A DNA stretch of 64,000 bases from Alphaproteobacteria bacterium (GTDB lineage Bacteria; Pseudomonadota; Alphaproteobacteria; UBA8366): the NCBI GenBank assembly GCA_021774335.1, contig JAJFJD010000033.1:1-64000 (forward strand), given 5' to 3'. The number at the start of each line of letters is the position of its first letter. The first letter of the stretch is position 1. Positions 26,502-35,418 of this stretch are shown here, in pieces. The notes under the pieces are model-generated. The model ran no database searches. It was not told the origin of the DNA and saw nothing but the letters and a program-made list of their open reading frames with translations. The translations under genes were made by a program, and so were the position numbers.

Positions 26502-27698
26502 ATGGACCTCCAATTTTCGGACACCGATCTCGATTTTCAACAGACCGTCCGGAAGTTTCTTGAAGAAAATTTGCCGACCGATATCGGCGAGAAGGTGAAG
26601 GGCGGCCTGGCGCTCGGCAAGGACGACTACGTCCGATGGCAAACGATCCTGTTCAAGCAGGGATGGCTCGCGCCGGAATGGCCGAAGGAACATGGCGGCA
26701 CCGACTGGAGCCCCGTCCAGCGTTACATCTTCAATGAAGAGTCCGCCCGCGCCTATGCGCCGCGGCTGATCGCCTTCGGGCTGAAGATGGTCGGGCCGGT
26801 GATCTATACCTTCGGCAGCGACGAGCAGAAGAGCAAATACCTGCCTCGCATCCTGAACCAAGAAGATTTCTGGTGTCAGGGCTATTCGGAGCCGGGCTCT
26901 GGATCGGACCTCGCCTCGTTGCAGACCCGCGCGTTGCTCGACGGCGACCATTACATCGTCAACGGCACCAAGACCTGGACGACGATGGCACAGCATGCCG
27001 ACATGATGTTCTGCCTCTGCCGCACGAACTCGGACGTGAAGTTCCAAGAAGGCATCTCCTTCCTGCTGATCGATATGAACCAGCCGGGGATCGAAGTGCG
27101 CCCGATCCGTACGCTGGACGGTGGGCAGGAGATCAACACGGTGTTCCTGACCGACGTAAAGGTTCCGGTCGCGGACCGCGTCGGCGAAGAGAACAAGGGC
27201 TGGACCTACGCCAAGTTCTTGCTGGGCCATGAACGGTCCGGCATCGCCCGGATCGGCGCGTCGAAGGCGCAACTCTCCAAGCTTCTGGAAATCGCGGCCC
27301 AGGAACGCTGCGGCGACGGCCTGTTGATCGACGATGAGGACTTCAAGCGCGACGTCGCGCAGGTCGAGATCGATCTGCATACGCTCGAATACACGGAACT
27401 GCGGGCATTGATGTCGGCGGCCAAGGGCGAGTCCCCGGGCCCCGAAGCGAATGTCCTGAAGATTCGCGGCACCGAGTTGCAGCAGCGCATCGCGCATCTT
27501 CTGATGCAGACACTAGGATATTACGCGATGCCCTTCGTGCCCGAAGCCAAGGAATACGGCTACAACGAAGAACCGGTCGGCCCCGGCTACGCCGCCCCGT
27601 TGGCCTCGCATTATTTCAACATCCGCAAGGCGTCGATCTACGGCGGATCGAATGAGATTCAACGCAACATCATTGCCAAGATGGTTCTTGGCCTCTGA
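26502..27698 (+). CDS. Acyl-CoA dehydrogenase, putative alpha subunit 2
   Basis: Another 398-residue dehydrogenase, starting at the ATG after AAGGAG. It aligns without gaps to the protein from 25153, with the same FAD segment, the same GGSNEIQRNIIA terminus lacking the MCAD-type Glu, and Glu244 (HERSGIAR) in the alternative base position. A DNA segment of about 100 bp is almost identical in the two genes. It lies 152 bp after the first paralogue and 18 bp before the beta-like gene, so it is more tightly linked to it. The two alpha forms may differ in substrate range or pair with the same beta. Confidence 0.9.
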   Translation: MDLQFSDTDLDFQQTVRKFLEENLPTDIGEKVKGGLALGKDDYVRWQTILFKQGWLAPEWPKEHGGTDWSPVQRYIFNEESARAYAPRLIAFGLKMVGPVIYTFGSDEQKSKYLPRILNQEDFWCQGYSEPGSGSDLASLQTRALLDGDHYIVNGTKTWTTMAQHADMMFCLCRTNSDVKFQEGISFLLIDMNQPGIEVRPIRTLDGGQEINTVFLTDVKVPVADRVGEENKGWTYAKFLLGHERSGIARIGASKAQLSKLLEIAAQERCGDGLLIDDEDFKRDVAQVEIDLHTLEYTELRALMSAAKGESPGPEANVLKIRGTELQQRIAHLLMQTLGYYAMPFVPEAKEYGYNEEPVGPGYAAPLASHYFNIRKASIYGGSNEIQRNIIAKMVLGL

Positions 27699-27716
27699 GG
27701 GGACGCACGACAGATC

Positions 27717-28847
27717 ATGGATTTCTCACTCAACGAAGAACAACAACTGCTGAAAGACAGCGTCGACCGTTTCGTCCGCGAAAATTATGAACTGAGCCAA
27801 CGGCGGGAGCTGGTGGCGAGCAAGGACGGGTTCAGCCGCGATCACTGGGCGACCATGGCCGAACTCGGCTGGCTGGGCGCGACATTGCCCGAAGAGTATG
27901 GCGGCATCGGCGGCGGCCCCGCCGAAGCCATGGTGCTGATGGAAGGGTTCGGGCGCGGCCTCGTCGTCGAGCCCTATTACGCAACCGCCGTGATGGGCGG
28001 AAACCTGATTCTGCAGGGCGGCAGCGACGAGCAGAAAGCGGCGCTCCTTCCCGACATGGCCGAGGGCAAACTGATGTTGTCCTTCGGCTACGCCGAGCGG
28101 CAGTCGCGCTACGACCTGTTCGACGTGGAAACTGCGGCGAAGAAAAGCGGCAGCGGCTATATCCTGAGCGGCCACAAGGGCGTGGTCATCCACGGTGGCT
28201 CGGCGGACAAGATCATCGTATCGGCACGGACCGGCGGCGCCACCCGCGACAAGGACGGCATCACGCTGTTCATCGTCGACGCCAAGGCCCAGGGCGTCAC
28301 TGTACGCGACTATCAAACCATCGACGGATTACGCGCCGCCGAAGTTAGCCTCGAGAATGTCGAGGTGGGCGCGGACGCGGTCCTCGGCGAGGTCGACGGC
28401 GGCCTCGCGCTGATGAACGATGTCGCCCGCCGCAGCATGGCGGCCCTGTCGGCGGAAGCGGTCGGCATCATGGACACCATGCAGACCCTGACCAACGAAT
28501 ACCTGCAGACACGCGAGCAGTTCGGCCGCCCGATCGGCAAGTTTCAGGTGTTGCAGCACCGCATGGTCGACATCCTGATCGGCTGCGAAGAATCACGCTC
28601 CAGCATGCTGGTCGCGACCCTGCGCCTGGACGACGAAGACGAGGTCCGGCGCGAGAAAGCCGTGTCGGCGGCCAAGGTGAAGATCGGGCAGTCCGGCCAG
28701 TTCATCGGGGAAAATGCGATCCAGCTGCACGGCGGCATGGGTATGACCGATGAAATGCAGATCGGCCATTACTTCAAACGCCTCGCCATGATCGACGTGA
28801 TGTTCGGCGACCACAGTTACCACTTGAAGCGCTACGTCACGCTGTAG
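27717..28847 (+). CDS. Acyl-CoA dehydrogenase, putative beta subunit
   Basis: The 376-residue protein has the dehydrogenase fold (EQFGRPIGKFQVLQHRM, LHGGMGMTDE), but at the position of the alternative catalytic Glu it has RRSMAALSA, and the C-terminal Glu position is FGDHS. So neither usual base is present, as in the non-catalytic beta subunits of alpha2beta2 dehydrogenases such as FadE27-type proteins. It begins 18 bp after the second alpha gene. The set would oxidise a branched or cyclic acyl-CoA. It ends 3 bp from the convergent PrpF-type gene. A stand-alone dehydrogenase with an altered base is the alternative. Confidence 0.88.
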   Translation: MDFSLNEEQQLLKDSVDRFVRENYELSQRRELVASKDGFSRDHWATMAELGWLGATLPEEYGGIGGGPAEAMVLMEGFGRGLVVEPYYATAVMGGNLILQGGSDEQKAALLPDMAEGKLMLSFGYAERQSRYDLFDVETAAKKSGSGYILSGHKGVVIHGGSADKIIVSARTGGATRDKDGITLFIVDAKAQGVTVRDYQTIDGLRAAEVSLENVEVGADAVLGEVDGGLALMNDVARRSMAALSAEAVGIMDTMQTLTNEYLQTREQFGRPIGKFQVLQHRMVDILIGCEESRSSMLVATLRLDDEDEVRREKAVSAAKVKIGQSGQFIGENAIQLHGGMGMTDEMQIGHYFKRLAMIDVMFGDHSYHLKRYVTL

Positions 28848-28850
28848 CGT

Positions 28851-30113
28851 CTACGCCGCCGCGGCAACCGCCTTATACGCGTCGAGCAACGCGGGCGATG
28901 CGTTGTAGATCGGCGTGTGGCCGCGCAGCAGAATTTGCGTGCTGCGTTCGTAAGCCGCACTCGGCATTGATATCTCGCCATCCCGCATCGACCCGGTGAT
29001 CGTCGCCTTGAGCAAGCCCGCCGGGTTCGCCATGCGGACCACGTGATCTTCCTCGTCCGGTCCCAGCACACTGCCGTTCTGGACGATCGCATTCGCGACG
29101 GTGCCGGAGATGAGACAGCCCGCGGCTAGACAGGCCCCGCCGGTGACGGCCAGCGATTTATGCCCCGCCTGCGGCGTGAAATAGCGGACGCGGATGTTTG
29201 CGCCCCGTTCGGCTTCCTCGTCGGAGGGCTCAGCGATGATGCAGATTTTCGGGATGGTCTCGCTCGCCGCCAGCTGCGCCTCAGTCATTGGGCTGCCGTC
29301 GGTATTCTTCAAGCCCATCTTCTGGCCGCCCTCGACCCAGATCCGTTGCAGCCGCGCGCAAAAATCCGCGTCGGCGTCGAGCGCATCCGGCGCTTCCGAC
29401 GCGGTCTTACCGAGGTCGCTGGCGCGGACGATCACCATCGGGACGGCCAAGTCGACGCAGGACACCTCGATGCCGTCTACGGTATCGACCGGTTTGCCGG
29501 TCGGCAGCAGTTTACCGGTCTTAGCCCCGACAGGCTCCAGCAGGGCCAACTGCACGCCAGGCCACTGCCCCATCACGCCAGGAATTTCCGTCTCGGCGGT
29601 CATCGCAGCACCCGGCTCGGGCACGTCGACCAGCGCATGGGCGACGACGCCGGTATTCGTGTTGTGGATGCGCACCCGGTTCGTGCCGGGATCCAACGAC
29701 AGCAGCCCAACCTCGCCGGCGAAGACCGGCAGCGCTGCCGACATGTTGCCGCAATTGACGCTCCAGTCGATGGCCGCCTTGTCCGGAGCCAGCTGCGCCA
29801 GGGTGCTGTCGATCTCCGCATCATCGCGATCCGACCGGTTGACGATGAAGACCTTGCAGCTTTGCGGAATGCCGCGGCCGAGCCCGGTGATCTGTCGGTT
29901 GCCCGCGACTTCGCCGTCCAACGGCACGCCCATGACGCGCCGTATCAGCTCCTCGCGCAACGCCAGGTCGGCTGGCAGATGCTGTTCATAGAGGACAATG
30001 CCCGTCGAGGTCCCGCCCCGCATGTGATAGACGGGGATTTCGAGCACGCCGCCGAGAAACCGGGGCGCAAGACCCAGAAAATGAACGTCTTTTGAGGCGC
30101 TATCCGCTGGCAT
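28851..30113 (-). CDS. PrpF/4-oxalomesaconate tautomerase family isomerase (DUF453)
   Basis: The product is 420 residues from the Met at 30113; the frame upstream is not family-like. YHMRGGTSTGIVL near the N-terminus, NCGNMSAAL in the first lobe and TGGACLAAGC in the second are signature segments of the PrpF fold, a diaminopimelate-epimerase-like two-lobed isomerase. Relatives isomerise aconitate-type acids (PrpF) or 4-oxalomesaconate (GalD) without a cofactor. Its neighbours are acyl-CoA genes and not the 2-methylcitrate or gallate pathway genes, so the substrate is uncertain. It converges on the beta dehydrogenase gene. Confidence 0.85.
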   Translation of the reverse strand: MPADSASKDVHFLGLAPRFLGGVLEIPVYHMRGGTSTGIVLYEQHLPADLALREELIRRVMGVPLDGEVAGNRQITGLGRGIPQSCKVFIVNRSDRDDAEIDSTLAQLAPDKAAIDWSVNCGNMSAALPVFAGEVGLLSLDPGTNRVRIHNTNTGVVAHALVDVPEPGAAMTAETEIPGVMGQWPGVQLALLEPVGAKTGKLLPTGKPVDTVDGIEVSCVDLAVPMVIVRASDLGKTASEAPDALDADADFCARLQRIWVEGGQKMGLKNTDGSPMTEAQLAASETIPKICIIAEPSDEEAERGANIRVRYFTPQAGHKSLAVTGGACLAAGCLISGTVANAIVQNGSVLGPDEEDHVVRMANPAGLLKATITGSMRDGEISMPSAAYERSTQILLRGHTPIYNASPALLDAYKAVAAAA

Positions 30114-30289
30114 GAGGTCATTCTCCCACTGTTGACGGCGCGCAGTGTCGCAAAACAGCGCGATTTTGGGAATTGGATTTTGGGGTAAGGCCAGATTGGC
30201 CATCAACGTAGCCTGGGATTGTAACGGATGGTTAAGAGTTGGTTGCGATAGTCGGTAAATCAGATTCAACTATTTGGCTATTCCGCCCA

Positions 30290-30913
30290 ATGAAAACGAC
30301 CTTACACCGAATTCTGATGATCACCGCCGTTATCGCCGCTTTGCATGTTTCCACAGCCGCCGGCGAGGAACCGCCGCTCACCAAGTCTCAGATCGAACGC
30401 TATTTCGCGTCCTACGAGGCCTTATTGAATGTGCTTCCAAAATACTGGGGTGACCGCAAGTTTACACCGCATGGCATCATCATGCCGCGCCGTGGGACCG
30501 TCGAGCGAGCGAGAGTGGAAATGGAAGCGGAGGGCACCCTGCAAGACTTTCATCGCTTGTTTACAAGTCAAGGATTCGACGGTTACGACGCCTGGCATTA
30601 CATCGCCGAACGTGTCGCAAACGCACATTCTCAGATATTTGCGACGAAACGAGGCAAACCAGTAACGATAATGTCGCCCGAAAGATTAAAAGTCGTGTTG
30701 GCCCAACGCGAAAAATACTCCAAGCCTATTCCGCAAATGCCAGAGCCTAATCGCCTGCAACAGCTCCGAAGTTTCAATCACATGCTGGCTCAGCATGAAA
30801 GCTGGGAACAGGGAATTCGCGACATGGCGGCTGTCAAACCATTCGAGGAGCGGCTCCGAAAACTAGTCTATGCCCGAAAGGAGGCCGTACGAAAAGCGAA
30901 GCGGGAAAATTAG
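30290..30913 (+). CDS. Secreted hypothetical protein
   Basis: The 207-residue protein begins with a signal peptide (HRILMITAVIAALHVSTAAG, cleavage near residue 24). The mature part is rich in charged and aromatic residues, with segments such as IERYFASYEALLNVLPKYW and a lysine/arginine-rich end. It resembles small periplasmic helical proteins but no family was recognised. The Met at 30290 is preferred over 30239 because the signal peptide starts there. Only weak ribosome-site likeness precedes it. It lies next to the convergent TPR protein gene. Confidence 0.65.
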   Translation: MKTTLHRILMITAVIAALHVSTAAGEEPPLTKSQIERYFASYEALLNVLPKYWGDRKFTPHGIIMPRRGTVERARVEMEAEGTLQDFHRLFTSQGFDGYDAWHYIAERVANAHSQIFATKRGKPVTIMSPERLKVVLAQREKYSKPIPQMPEPNRLQQLRSFNHMLAQHESWEQGIRDMAAVKPFEERLRKLVYARKEAVRKAKREN

Positions 30914-30939
30914 GCCAAATTCATCTATGAATAAGGCGC

Positions 30940-32454
30940 CTAATCGCATCCGGCTGTTATGTTCCTGATCTCCGATTGCGCAACCGACGTGTGAGAAGGG
31001 CCGCATCCCCATTTTCTGCAAAGTCTGAGATACGTCTTGTACGCATCGACTGCGTTGCAGTTCTTAGTTTGCTGGAGCGCCAATCCATAGAAATACCAGT
31101 TATTGGGATTTTCGGGGACCAGTTCGGTCGCCCTTTTCATTTCAGCAAGCGCAGATTTCATCTGTCCAAGCACCCAGTAAAGCTTACCAGTTTCAATGCG
31201 CACATCATCGTCATGCGCACCATAAACAATTGCCTTCCTTAGTTGCCTGCCCGCCTCTTCTTTTTCATGAATGCCAGAAAGAAAAGTCGCATAATCGACC
31301 AATAGATCAGGGTCATAGGGATCGACTTCCGCCGCTGCTTTCCAATGTTTGTGCGCATCGCGGTAACGGTTATGCAGACTCATGATACGAGTCATGCCGA
31401 TGCGGGCTTCCACCCAATGCGGTGACAATTCGATAGCCTTGGCATACTCCGGGATCACCTCGTGAATACGGCTGAGGCGATACAGTGCATCGCCACGGCG
31501 TTTGCGCAGCCAAGCAGTTTCCCAATGCGGTAGTATCCTATCGATGATACGAAGCGCTTGAGCAGCCGGATGATCTTCCGAGTCCTTCGAATGCTCTACA
31601 TTCTCCCTTTCGGGGAGGAAGTAGCTTATAAGCCGGTCGATCTCGGTTGCGCCGATCTCCTGAAGAAGCTGGGAAATCCAGTGGCCAGACCGGTGAAGTA
31701 AGAGCGCATCGATCCGTTCGGTGTCGGAATAGTACCGCACCCACAAGTAGTCCCGGTTATCTGAATAATTCCAGCGCAACCACAATCGCAAACCGCTCTG
31801 TGCAAGCGCCGACCCGCCCCATTTCGGGGATAAGGCGTAGTGATATCGTCGGTACAAGAGCGAAGAGTCCGGGATTTGCTCGCGGGCAGCGTTATAAACC
31901 TCTGCGACGTCGTGCCGATTCCCAACAGTCATAGCCGTCGAAACGAGAGCACCCCACGCTATGGGAAGCTTCGGGTTAATTCGAACGGCTTCCCCGAGAG
32001 CCGGCTTGGATTCGTCAAGGAAGCGCTGCATTGCCTTGAATTGCTCAGGATTGGTGAGCGCGACAACCTTTTCGCCTCGGATAGCCCAAGCCTGTTTCAG
32101 GGCGTACAAGCCAATTGCGAGATGTGGCGCGAATGAGTCCGGATACGTCTCACGCCAAACCTTTAACGGTTCATCCATATCTGGGTCTGCGCGTTCGAAG
32201 GCCTTAAACGCCGATGTAACGTGCCATTCGTGCAAACGACCGGCTTCATACCGTTCTTGCAGGCTTGTCAGTATCTCGTCCAATTCCGCGTACTGACCGC
32301 CCTTCAGTAACACCACCAAATGACTCCGCTTCGGCAAATTCAATGGCGCGCTTCCGACAACGGACACGGGCGGACCGGCAAACAGCGGGGCCACAATGAA
32401 ACCCGCTGTAGCCAGAAAGGTAACGCAAAAAGCTAAGAACAAGGCTCGTACCAT
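30940..32454 (-). CDS. TPR-repeat protein, secreted or membrane-anchored
   Basis: The 504-residue protein has an N-terminal signal or anchor segment (VRALFLAFCVTFLATAGFIV). The first half lacks obvious repeats. From about residue 310 it has tetratricopeptide repeats, for example YRLSRIHEVIPEYAKAIELS, ARIGMTRIMSLHNRYRDA and SALAEMKRATELVPENPNNW. A paired cysteine region near the end (NCNAVDAYKTYLRLCRKWGC) is unusual for TPRs. Such proteins usually scaffold periplasmic or envelope assemblies. The gene is not clearly in an operon; 317 bp separate it from the next gene. Confidence 0.7.
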   Translation of the reverse strand: MVRALFLAFCVTFLATAGFIVAPLFAGPPVSVVGSAPLNLPKRSHLVVLLKGGQYAELDEILTSLQERYEAGRLHEWHVTSAFKAFERADPDMDEPLKVWRETYPDSFAPHLAIGLYALKQAWAIRGEKVVALTNPEQFKAMQRFLDESKPALGEAVRINPKLPIAWGALVSTAMTVGNRHDVAEVYNAAREQIPDSSLLYRRYHYALSPKWGGSALAQSGLRLWLRWNYSDNRDYLWVRYYSDTERIDALLLHRSGHWISQLLQEIGATEIDRLISYFLPERENVEHSKDSEDHPAAQALRIIDRILPHWETAWLRKRRGDALYRLSRIHEVIPEYAKAIELSPHWVEARIGMTRIMSLHNRYRDAHKHWKAAAEVDPYDPDLLVDYATFLSGIHEKEEAGRQLRKAIVYGAHDDDVRIETGKLYWVLGQMKSALAEMKRATELVPENPNNWYFYGLALQQTKNCNAVDAYKTYLRLCRKWGCGPSHTSVAQSEIRNITAGCD

Positions 32455-32771
32455 GACGACCCGCTAGGATGTTCGACGGCAGCAGATCCGCCGCCTAGAT
32501 AACCGAGGATTGAATATGCTCTCGGTTAACAATTCGTTTCCGCGTCAACTTAATGCGCCTGCCCCAAAATTGGACCTCGCGCATCGAAACCAGTACTCTC
32601 GGTCACGCCTGCTCGTCAGGCGCCCCGCGCTTCGTCTGTCACGCTAAATCACCGCGAAATCCGGGGTATGATCCCATTGAGGGCGTCGCCGCAAGACGCC
32701 GATGAAAGCGAGAGCCCGGGAACGGCGCGATCAGCGCTGCTCGGTCCGGCTCGACACAAGGGAGGATAGTC
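32455..32771. promoter_or_regulatory. Divergent intergenic region, TPR protein / ThDP enzyme
   Basis: About 300 bp between divergent genes, so promoters for both should lie here. The AAGGGAGGA ribosome site of the alpha subunit is at 32758-32766. No clear operator, hairpin or small gene was seen in the rest. Confidence 0.3.
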
Positions 32772-33296
32772 ATGGCCGACGCACCTGCTTGGCAGGGCGA
32801 GCTTTACGATCTGCTGCGGAGCTTCGATGTATCGCAGTTCGCCTATGTCCCCGACGCGGGACACAAGACCCTGATCAACCGATCGATCGAAGACACGGAT
32901 GTCCATTCCGTCTCGCTGACCACCGAGGAAGAAGGCGTTGCCCTATTGGCCGGCGCGCATCTCGGCGGCGCGCGCGGCGTGCTGATGGTGCAGAGCAGCG
33001 GCATCGGCAACTGCGTCAACTTCTTCTCGCTGATCAAGCACGGCCGCTTTCCGTTCCTGACCCTGGTCAGCATGCGGGGTGACTTCGGCGAGGGCAATCC
33101 ATGGCAGGTCGCCATGGGTGAAGCGACGCAGCCGGTGCTCGAAGCCTGCGGCATCCGGTGTCTGCGTGCGGATAGCGTAGACGAGGTGATCAAGGTCGCG
33201 AGTGCGGCCTGCACCATGGTCTATCAATCCGAACAAGCGGTTGCCGTGTTGCTGACGCAGAAGCTCCTCGGCGCCAAATCATTCTCGACAGGGTAG
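32772..33296 (+). CDS. ThDP-dependent decarboxylase, alpha (PYR) subunit, sulfopyruvate/phosphonopyruvate type
   Basis: A 174-residue protein with the N-terminal pyrimidine-binding fold of split 2-oxoacid decarboxylases (ComD-like). It has the glutamate cluster TTEEEGVALLAG (51-61), which activates the thiamine ring, and VQSSGIGNCVNF, typical of the sulfopyruvate/phosphonopyruvate decarboxylase family. It follows GGGAGGA and lies 8 bp before the beta gene. The pair forms one enzyme, with the cofactor bound between them. No other sulfolactate or phosphonate genes are seen nearby, so the oxoacid is not assigned. Confidence 0.82.
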   Translation: MADAPAWQGELYDLLRSFDVSQFAYVPDAGHKTLINRSIEDTDVHSVSLTTEEEGVALLAGAHLGGARGVLMVQSSGIGNCVNFFSLIKHGRFPFLTLVSMRGDFGEGNPWQVAMGEATQPVLEACGIRCLRADSVDEVIKVASAACTMVYQSEQAVAVLLTQKLLGAKSFSTG

Positions 33297-33304
33297 GTTT
33301 CATC

Positions 33305-33934
33305 ATGTCCAGCAAACCAAATCTCCGCACCGGTCCCGACGAGACAGTTACCGGGGGCCAATTGGAACGCCGTGACGCCGTCATGAAACTGATCGGCGGC
33401 GATTCGGACGACGTACTTTACGTGTCCGGCCTCGCCGGATCGAAGGACGACGTCCTGGCCACCGTCGGCGACATCCCGACCGCCTTTACGTTGAGCGGCG
33501 CCATGGGCGCCGCCGCCGCACTGGGGCTCGGTCTCGCGCTCGCGCAGCCGGACAGACGTGTCGTGGTCGTCACCGGCGACGGCGAACTGCTGATGAATGT
33601 CGGCACACTCGCCACGATCGGCGTCATGAATCCGCCTAACCTCAGCATCGTCTGTGTCGACAATGGCCACTATGGCGAAACCGGCTGGCAGGAAGGCCAT
33701 ACGGCGCGCGGCGTCGATATCGCCAAGATGGCCGAGGGCGGCGCCATTCCCAACGTCCGGACCGTGACCGAGGAATCGCAGATCGAGGATGCCGCCAAGA
33801 TGCTAAAGGAATCGAACGGAACGTCCTTCGTTCTGTTGAAGGTCGCCCCCACCGACGCGTCGAAAATCCATCGGTCGAGGGATGCGTCCTGGATCAAGGG
33901 CAAGTTCCGCGAGGCAGTGCTCGGCGAGAACTGA
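33305..33934 (+). CDS. ThDP-dependent decarboxylase, beta (PP) subunit, sulfopyruvate/phosphonopyruvate type
   Basis: A 209-residue protein with the thiamine diphosphate-binding motif starting at GDGELLMNVG (91-100) and ending near CVDNGHYGETG, the pyrophosphate and Mg site of this superfamily. It starts 8 bp after the alpha subunit and is followed by a terminator hairpin at 33963. With the alpha subunit it makes a complete decarboxylase such as ComDE-type sulfopyruvate decarboxylase, or an unassigned relative. Confidence 0.85.
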   Translation: MSSKPNLRTGPDETVTGGQLERRDAVMKLIGGDSDDVLYVSGLAGSKDDVLATVGDIPTAFTLSGAMGAAAALGLGLALAQPDRRVVVVTGDGELLMNVGTLATIGVMNPPNLSIVCVDNGHYGETGWQEGHTARGVDIAKMAEGGAIPNVRTVTEESQIEDAAKMLKESNGTSFVLLKVAPTDASKIHRSRDASWIKGKFREAVLGEN

Positions 33935-33962
33935 CGCCGTTCGACAACTTTTCTATACGGGG

Positions 33963-33994
33963 AGGCCCGGGGTCATTCGACGCCGGGCCTTTCT
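33963..33994 (+). terminator. Rho-independent terminator after the ThDP enzyme operon
   Basis: AGGCCCGG (33963-33970) pairs with CCGGGCCT (33983-33990), an 8-bp stem with a 12-nt loop, followed by TTCT. It ends the two-gene decarboxylase operon and lies just before the convergent O-antigen ligase-like gene. Confidence 0.75.
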
Positions 33995-34003
33995 CGTTGC
34001 CAA

Positions 34004-35287
34004 CTATCCCCCTTCGGAGGCTTGGTCGTCAGTCGGAGCGTCACCGGTCCGCGGCGCCATCATGGCCAGGAACAGGCAAACACACAGAAGCTGCGCACTG
34101 ATCCACCAGCTCTGCCAGACGCTGAAACTCAGCTGGCCGATCACGAAAACCGCGACAAGTGCGCTGCCCCCGGCGGCGAGCGTCGGACCATCGGGATACC
34201 GGCGGACAAGCGCAATGCAGCACAGGCCGAACAGTAGTGCATAGAGCAGCACGCCCGGAATGCCGAGTTCGACTCGTATCTGTTGCGAGGCGTTATGCGG
34301 ATGCAGCGGCAGCAGTTCCACCTCGGTCGCGGGATCGTTCGACATCACCCCCATAATATCGGCATAGCCTGGATCAATCCGGGCGTCAGCCCCCCCACCC
34401 GGCAGAAGCCGCGATGCATGCAATCCCCAACCGAGAACGGGACGCTCATCGACCCGTTCATTCACAAACCGCATGATCACCAAACGATGCGCGGCCGAGC
34501 TGTGGATCGCGTGTCCTTGCGTGCGCAACAACGACGGCAGGTCGAGCGCCGTGACAAATCCGGGAAGCAACACGAACGCGGCCGAGAGAGCGACCGCCAA
34601 AATGCGCGATACCGGCCGTCCCCAACGCCAGGCCAACAAAAACACCGGAAGACCGATGCAAAGAGCGAGCTTGGACGCCGATGCGCCGGCGTAGAAAATG
34701 GCCGCGGCCATCACGACGATTGCCGTGATCATCAACACCCGGTCAGCAGCGCGAAAGGCCGCCGCCAGCAAGGGGAAGATCAAGATCGCGGACAGCGCGC
34801 TGAAAGGACGAAAATGCCAATACGCCATCCAATTCAATACCAGGTTCGCTTGCGGATCCCCGATTTCCCCTGACCGCACGAACTCGCCGAAGATCGCCAG
34901 CAGGCTTGCGACCAGCATGCCGGCCGCAACGGCCACGACCACGAAGCGGCGTTGCTCGCGGTTCACGGATAACGCTGCGATTCCGATAACGATACCCGCC
35001 AGAACTGTCGGCAAGAGCCGGCCGAAACGCTTTAACGAATGCGCCGCATCGATCGACCACAAAGCCGATGCGAATGCCCAGAGCAGCAGCAACGTCAATC
35101 CGATCAGGATAGGCCAGGCGGGCCGCAATCCCCGGAGACCAAGACGGGGACGGGACAGAACGAGAACCGCCACCGTCAGCGCCAGCAGAACCACCGTCAG
35201 CAGCTTGTTCTGAAACAGCGCGGCAAACGGCAGCAGGAATGCGGCAATGGCAAACGGTTGGCGATGAAGGGTCAGAAGCGTCGGCAC
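34004..35287 (-). CDS. O-antigen ligase family protein (Wzy_C)
   Basis: The 427-residue integral membrane protein has about 11 hydrophobic segments with the periplasmic loop typical of the WaaL/Wzy family (LGWGLHASRLLPGGG, then LPLHPHNASQQIRVELGIPG). The loop's histidines and the HNASQQ segment resemble the Wzy_C signature, which transfers or polymerises polysaccharide on a lipid carrier. No other LPS or exopolysaccharide genes are nearby, so which polysaccharide it handles is unknown. It may be co-transcribed with the PilZ gene upstream, 131 bp away. Confidence 0.83.
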   Translation of the reverse strand: MPTLLTLHRQPFAIAAFLLPFAALFQNKLLTVVLLALTVAVLVLSRPRLGLRGLRPAWPILIGLTLLLLWAFASALWSIDAAHSLKRFGRLLPTVLAGIVIGIAALSVNREQRRFVVVAVAAGMLVASLLAIFGEFVRSGEIGDPQANLVLNWMAYWHFRPFSALSAILIFPLLAAAFRAADRVLMITAIVVMAAAIFYAGASASKLALCIGLPVFLLAWRWGRPVSRILAVALSAAFVLLPGFVTALDLPSLLRTQGHAIHSSAAHRLVIMRFVNERVDERPVLGWGLHASRLLPGGGADARIDPGYADIMGVMSNDPATEVELLPLHPHNASQQIRVELGIPGVLLYALLFGLCCIALVRRYPDGPTLAAGGSALVAVFVIGQLSFSVWQSWWISAQLLCVCLFLAMMAPRTGDAPTDDQASEGG

Positions 35288-35418
35288 CTATGCGCCCTCG
35301 TCCAGCGGTGTTGGCGGCGCAACATTACCGGCACGCGGCGCGCGACGAAAGCCATCATCCGAACTGCTGCGCAGCCGGAGGTATCATTCAAAATTCTCTG
35401 AGAATTAGATCGGCGGAC

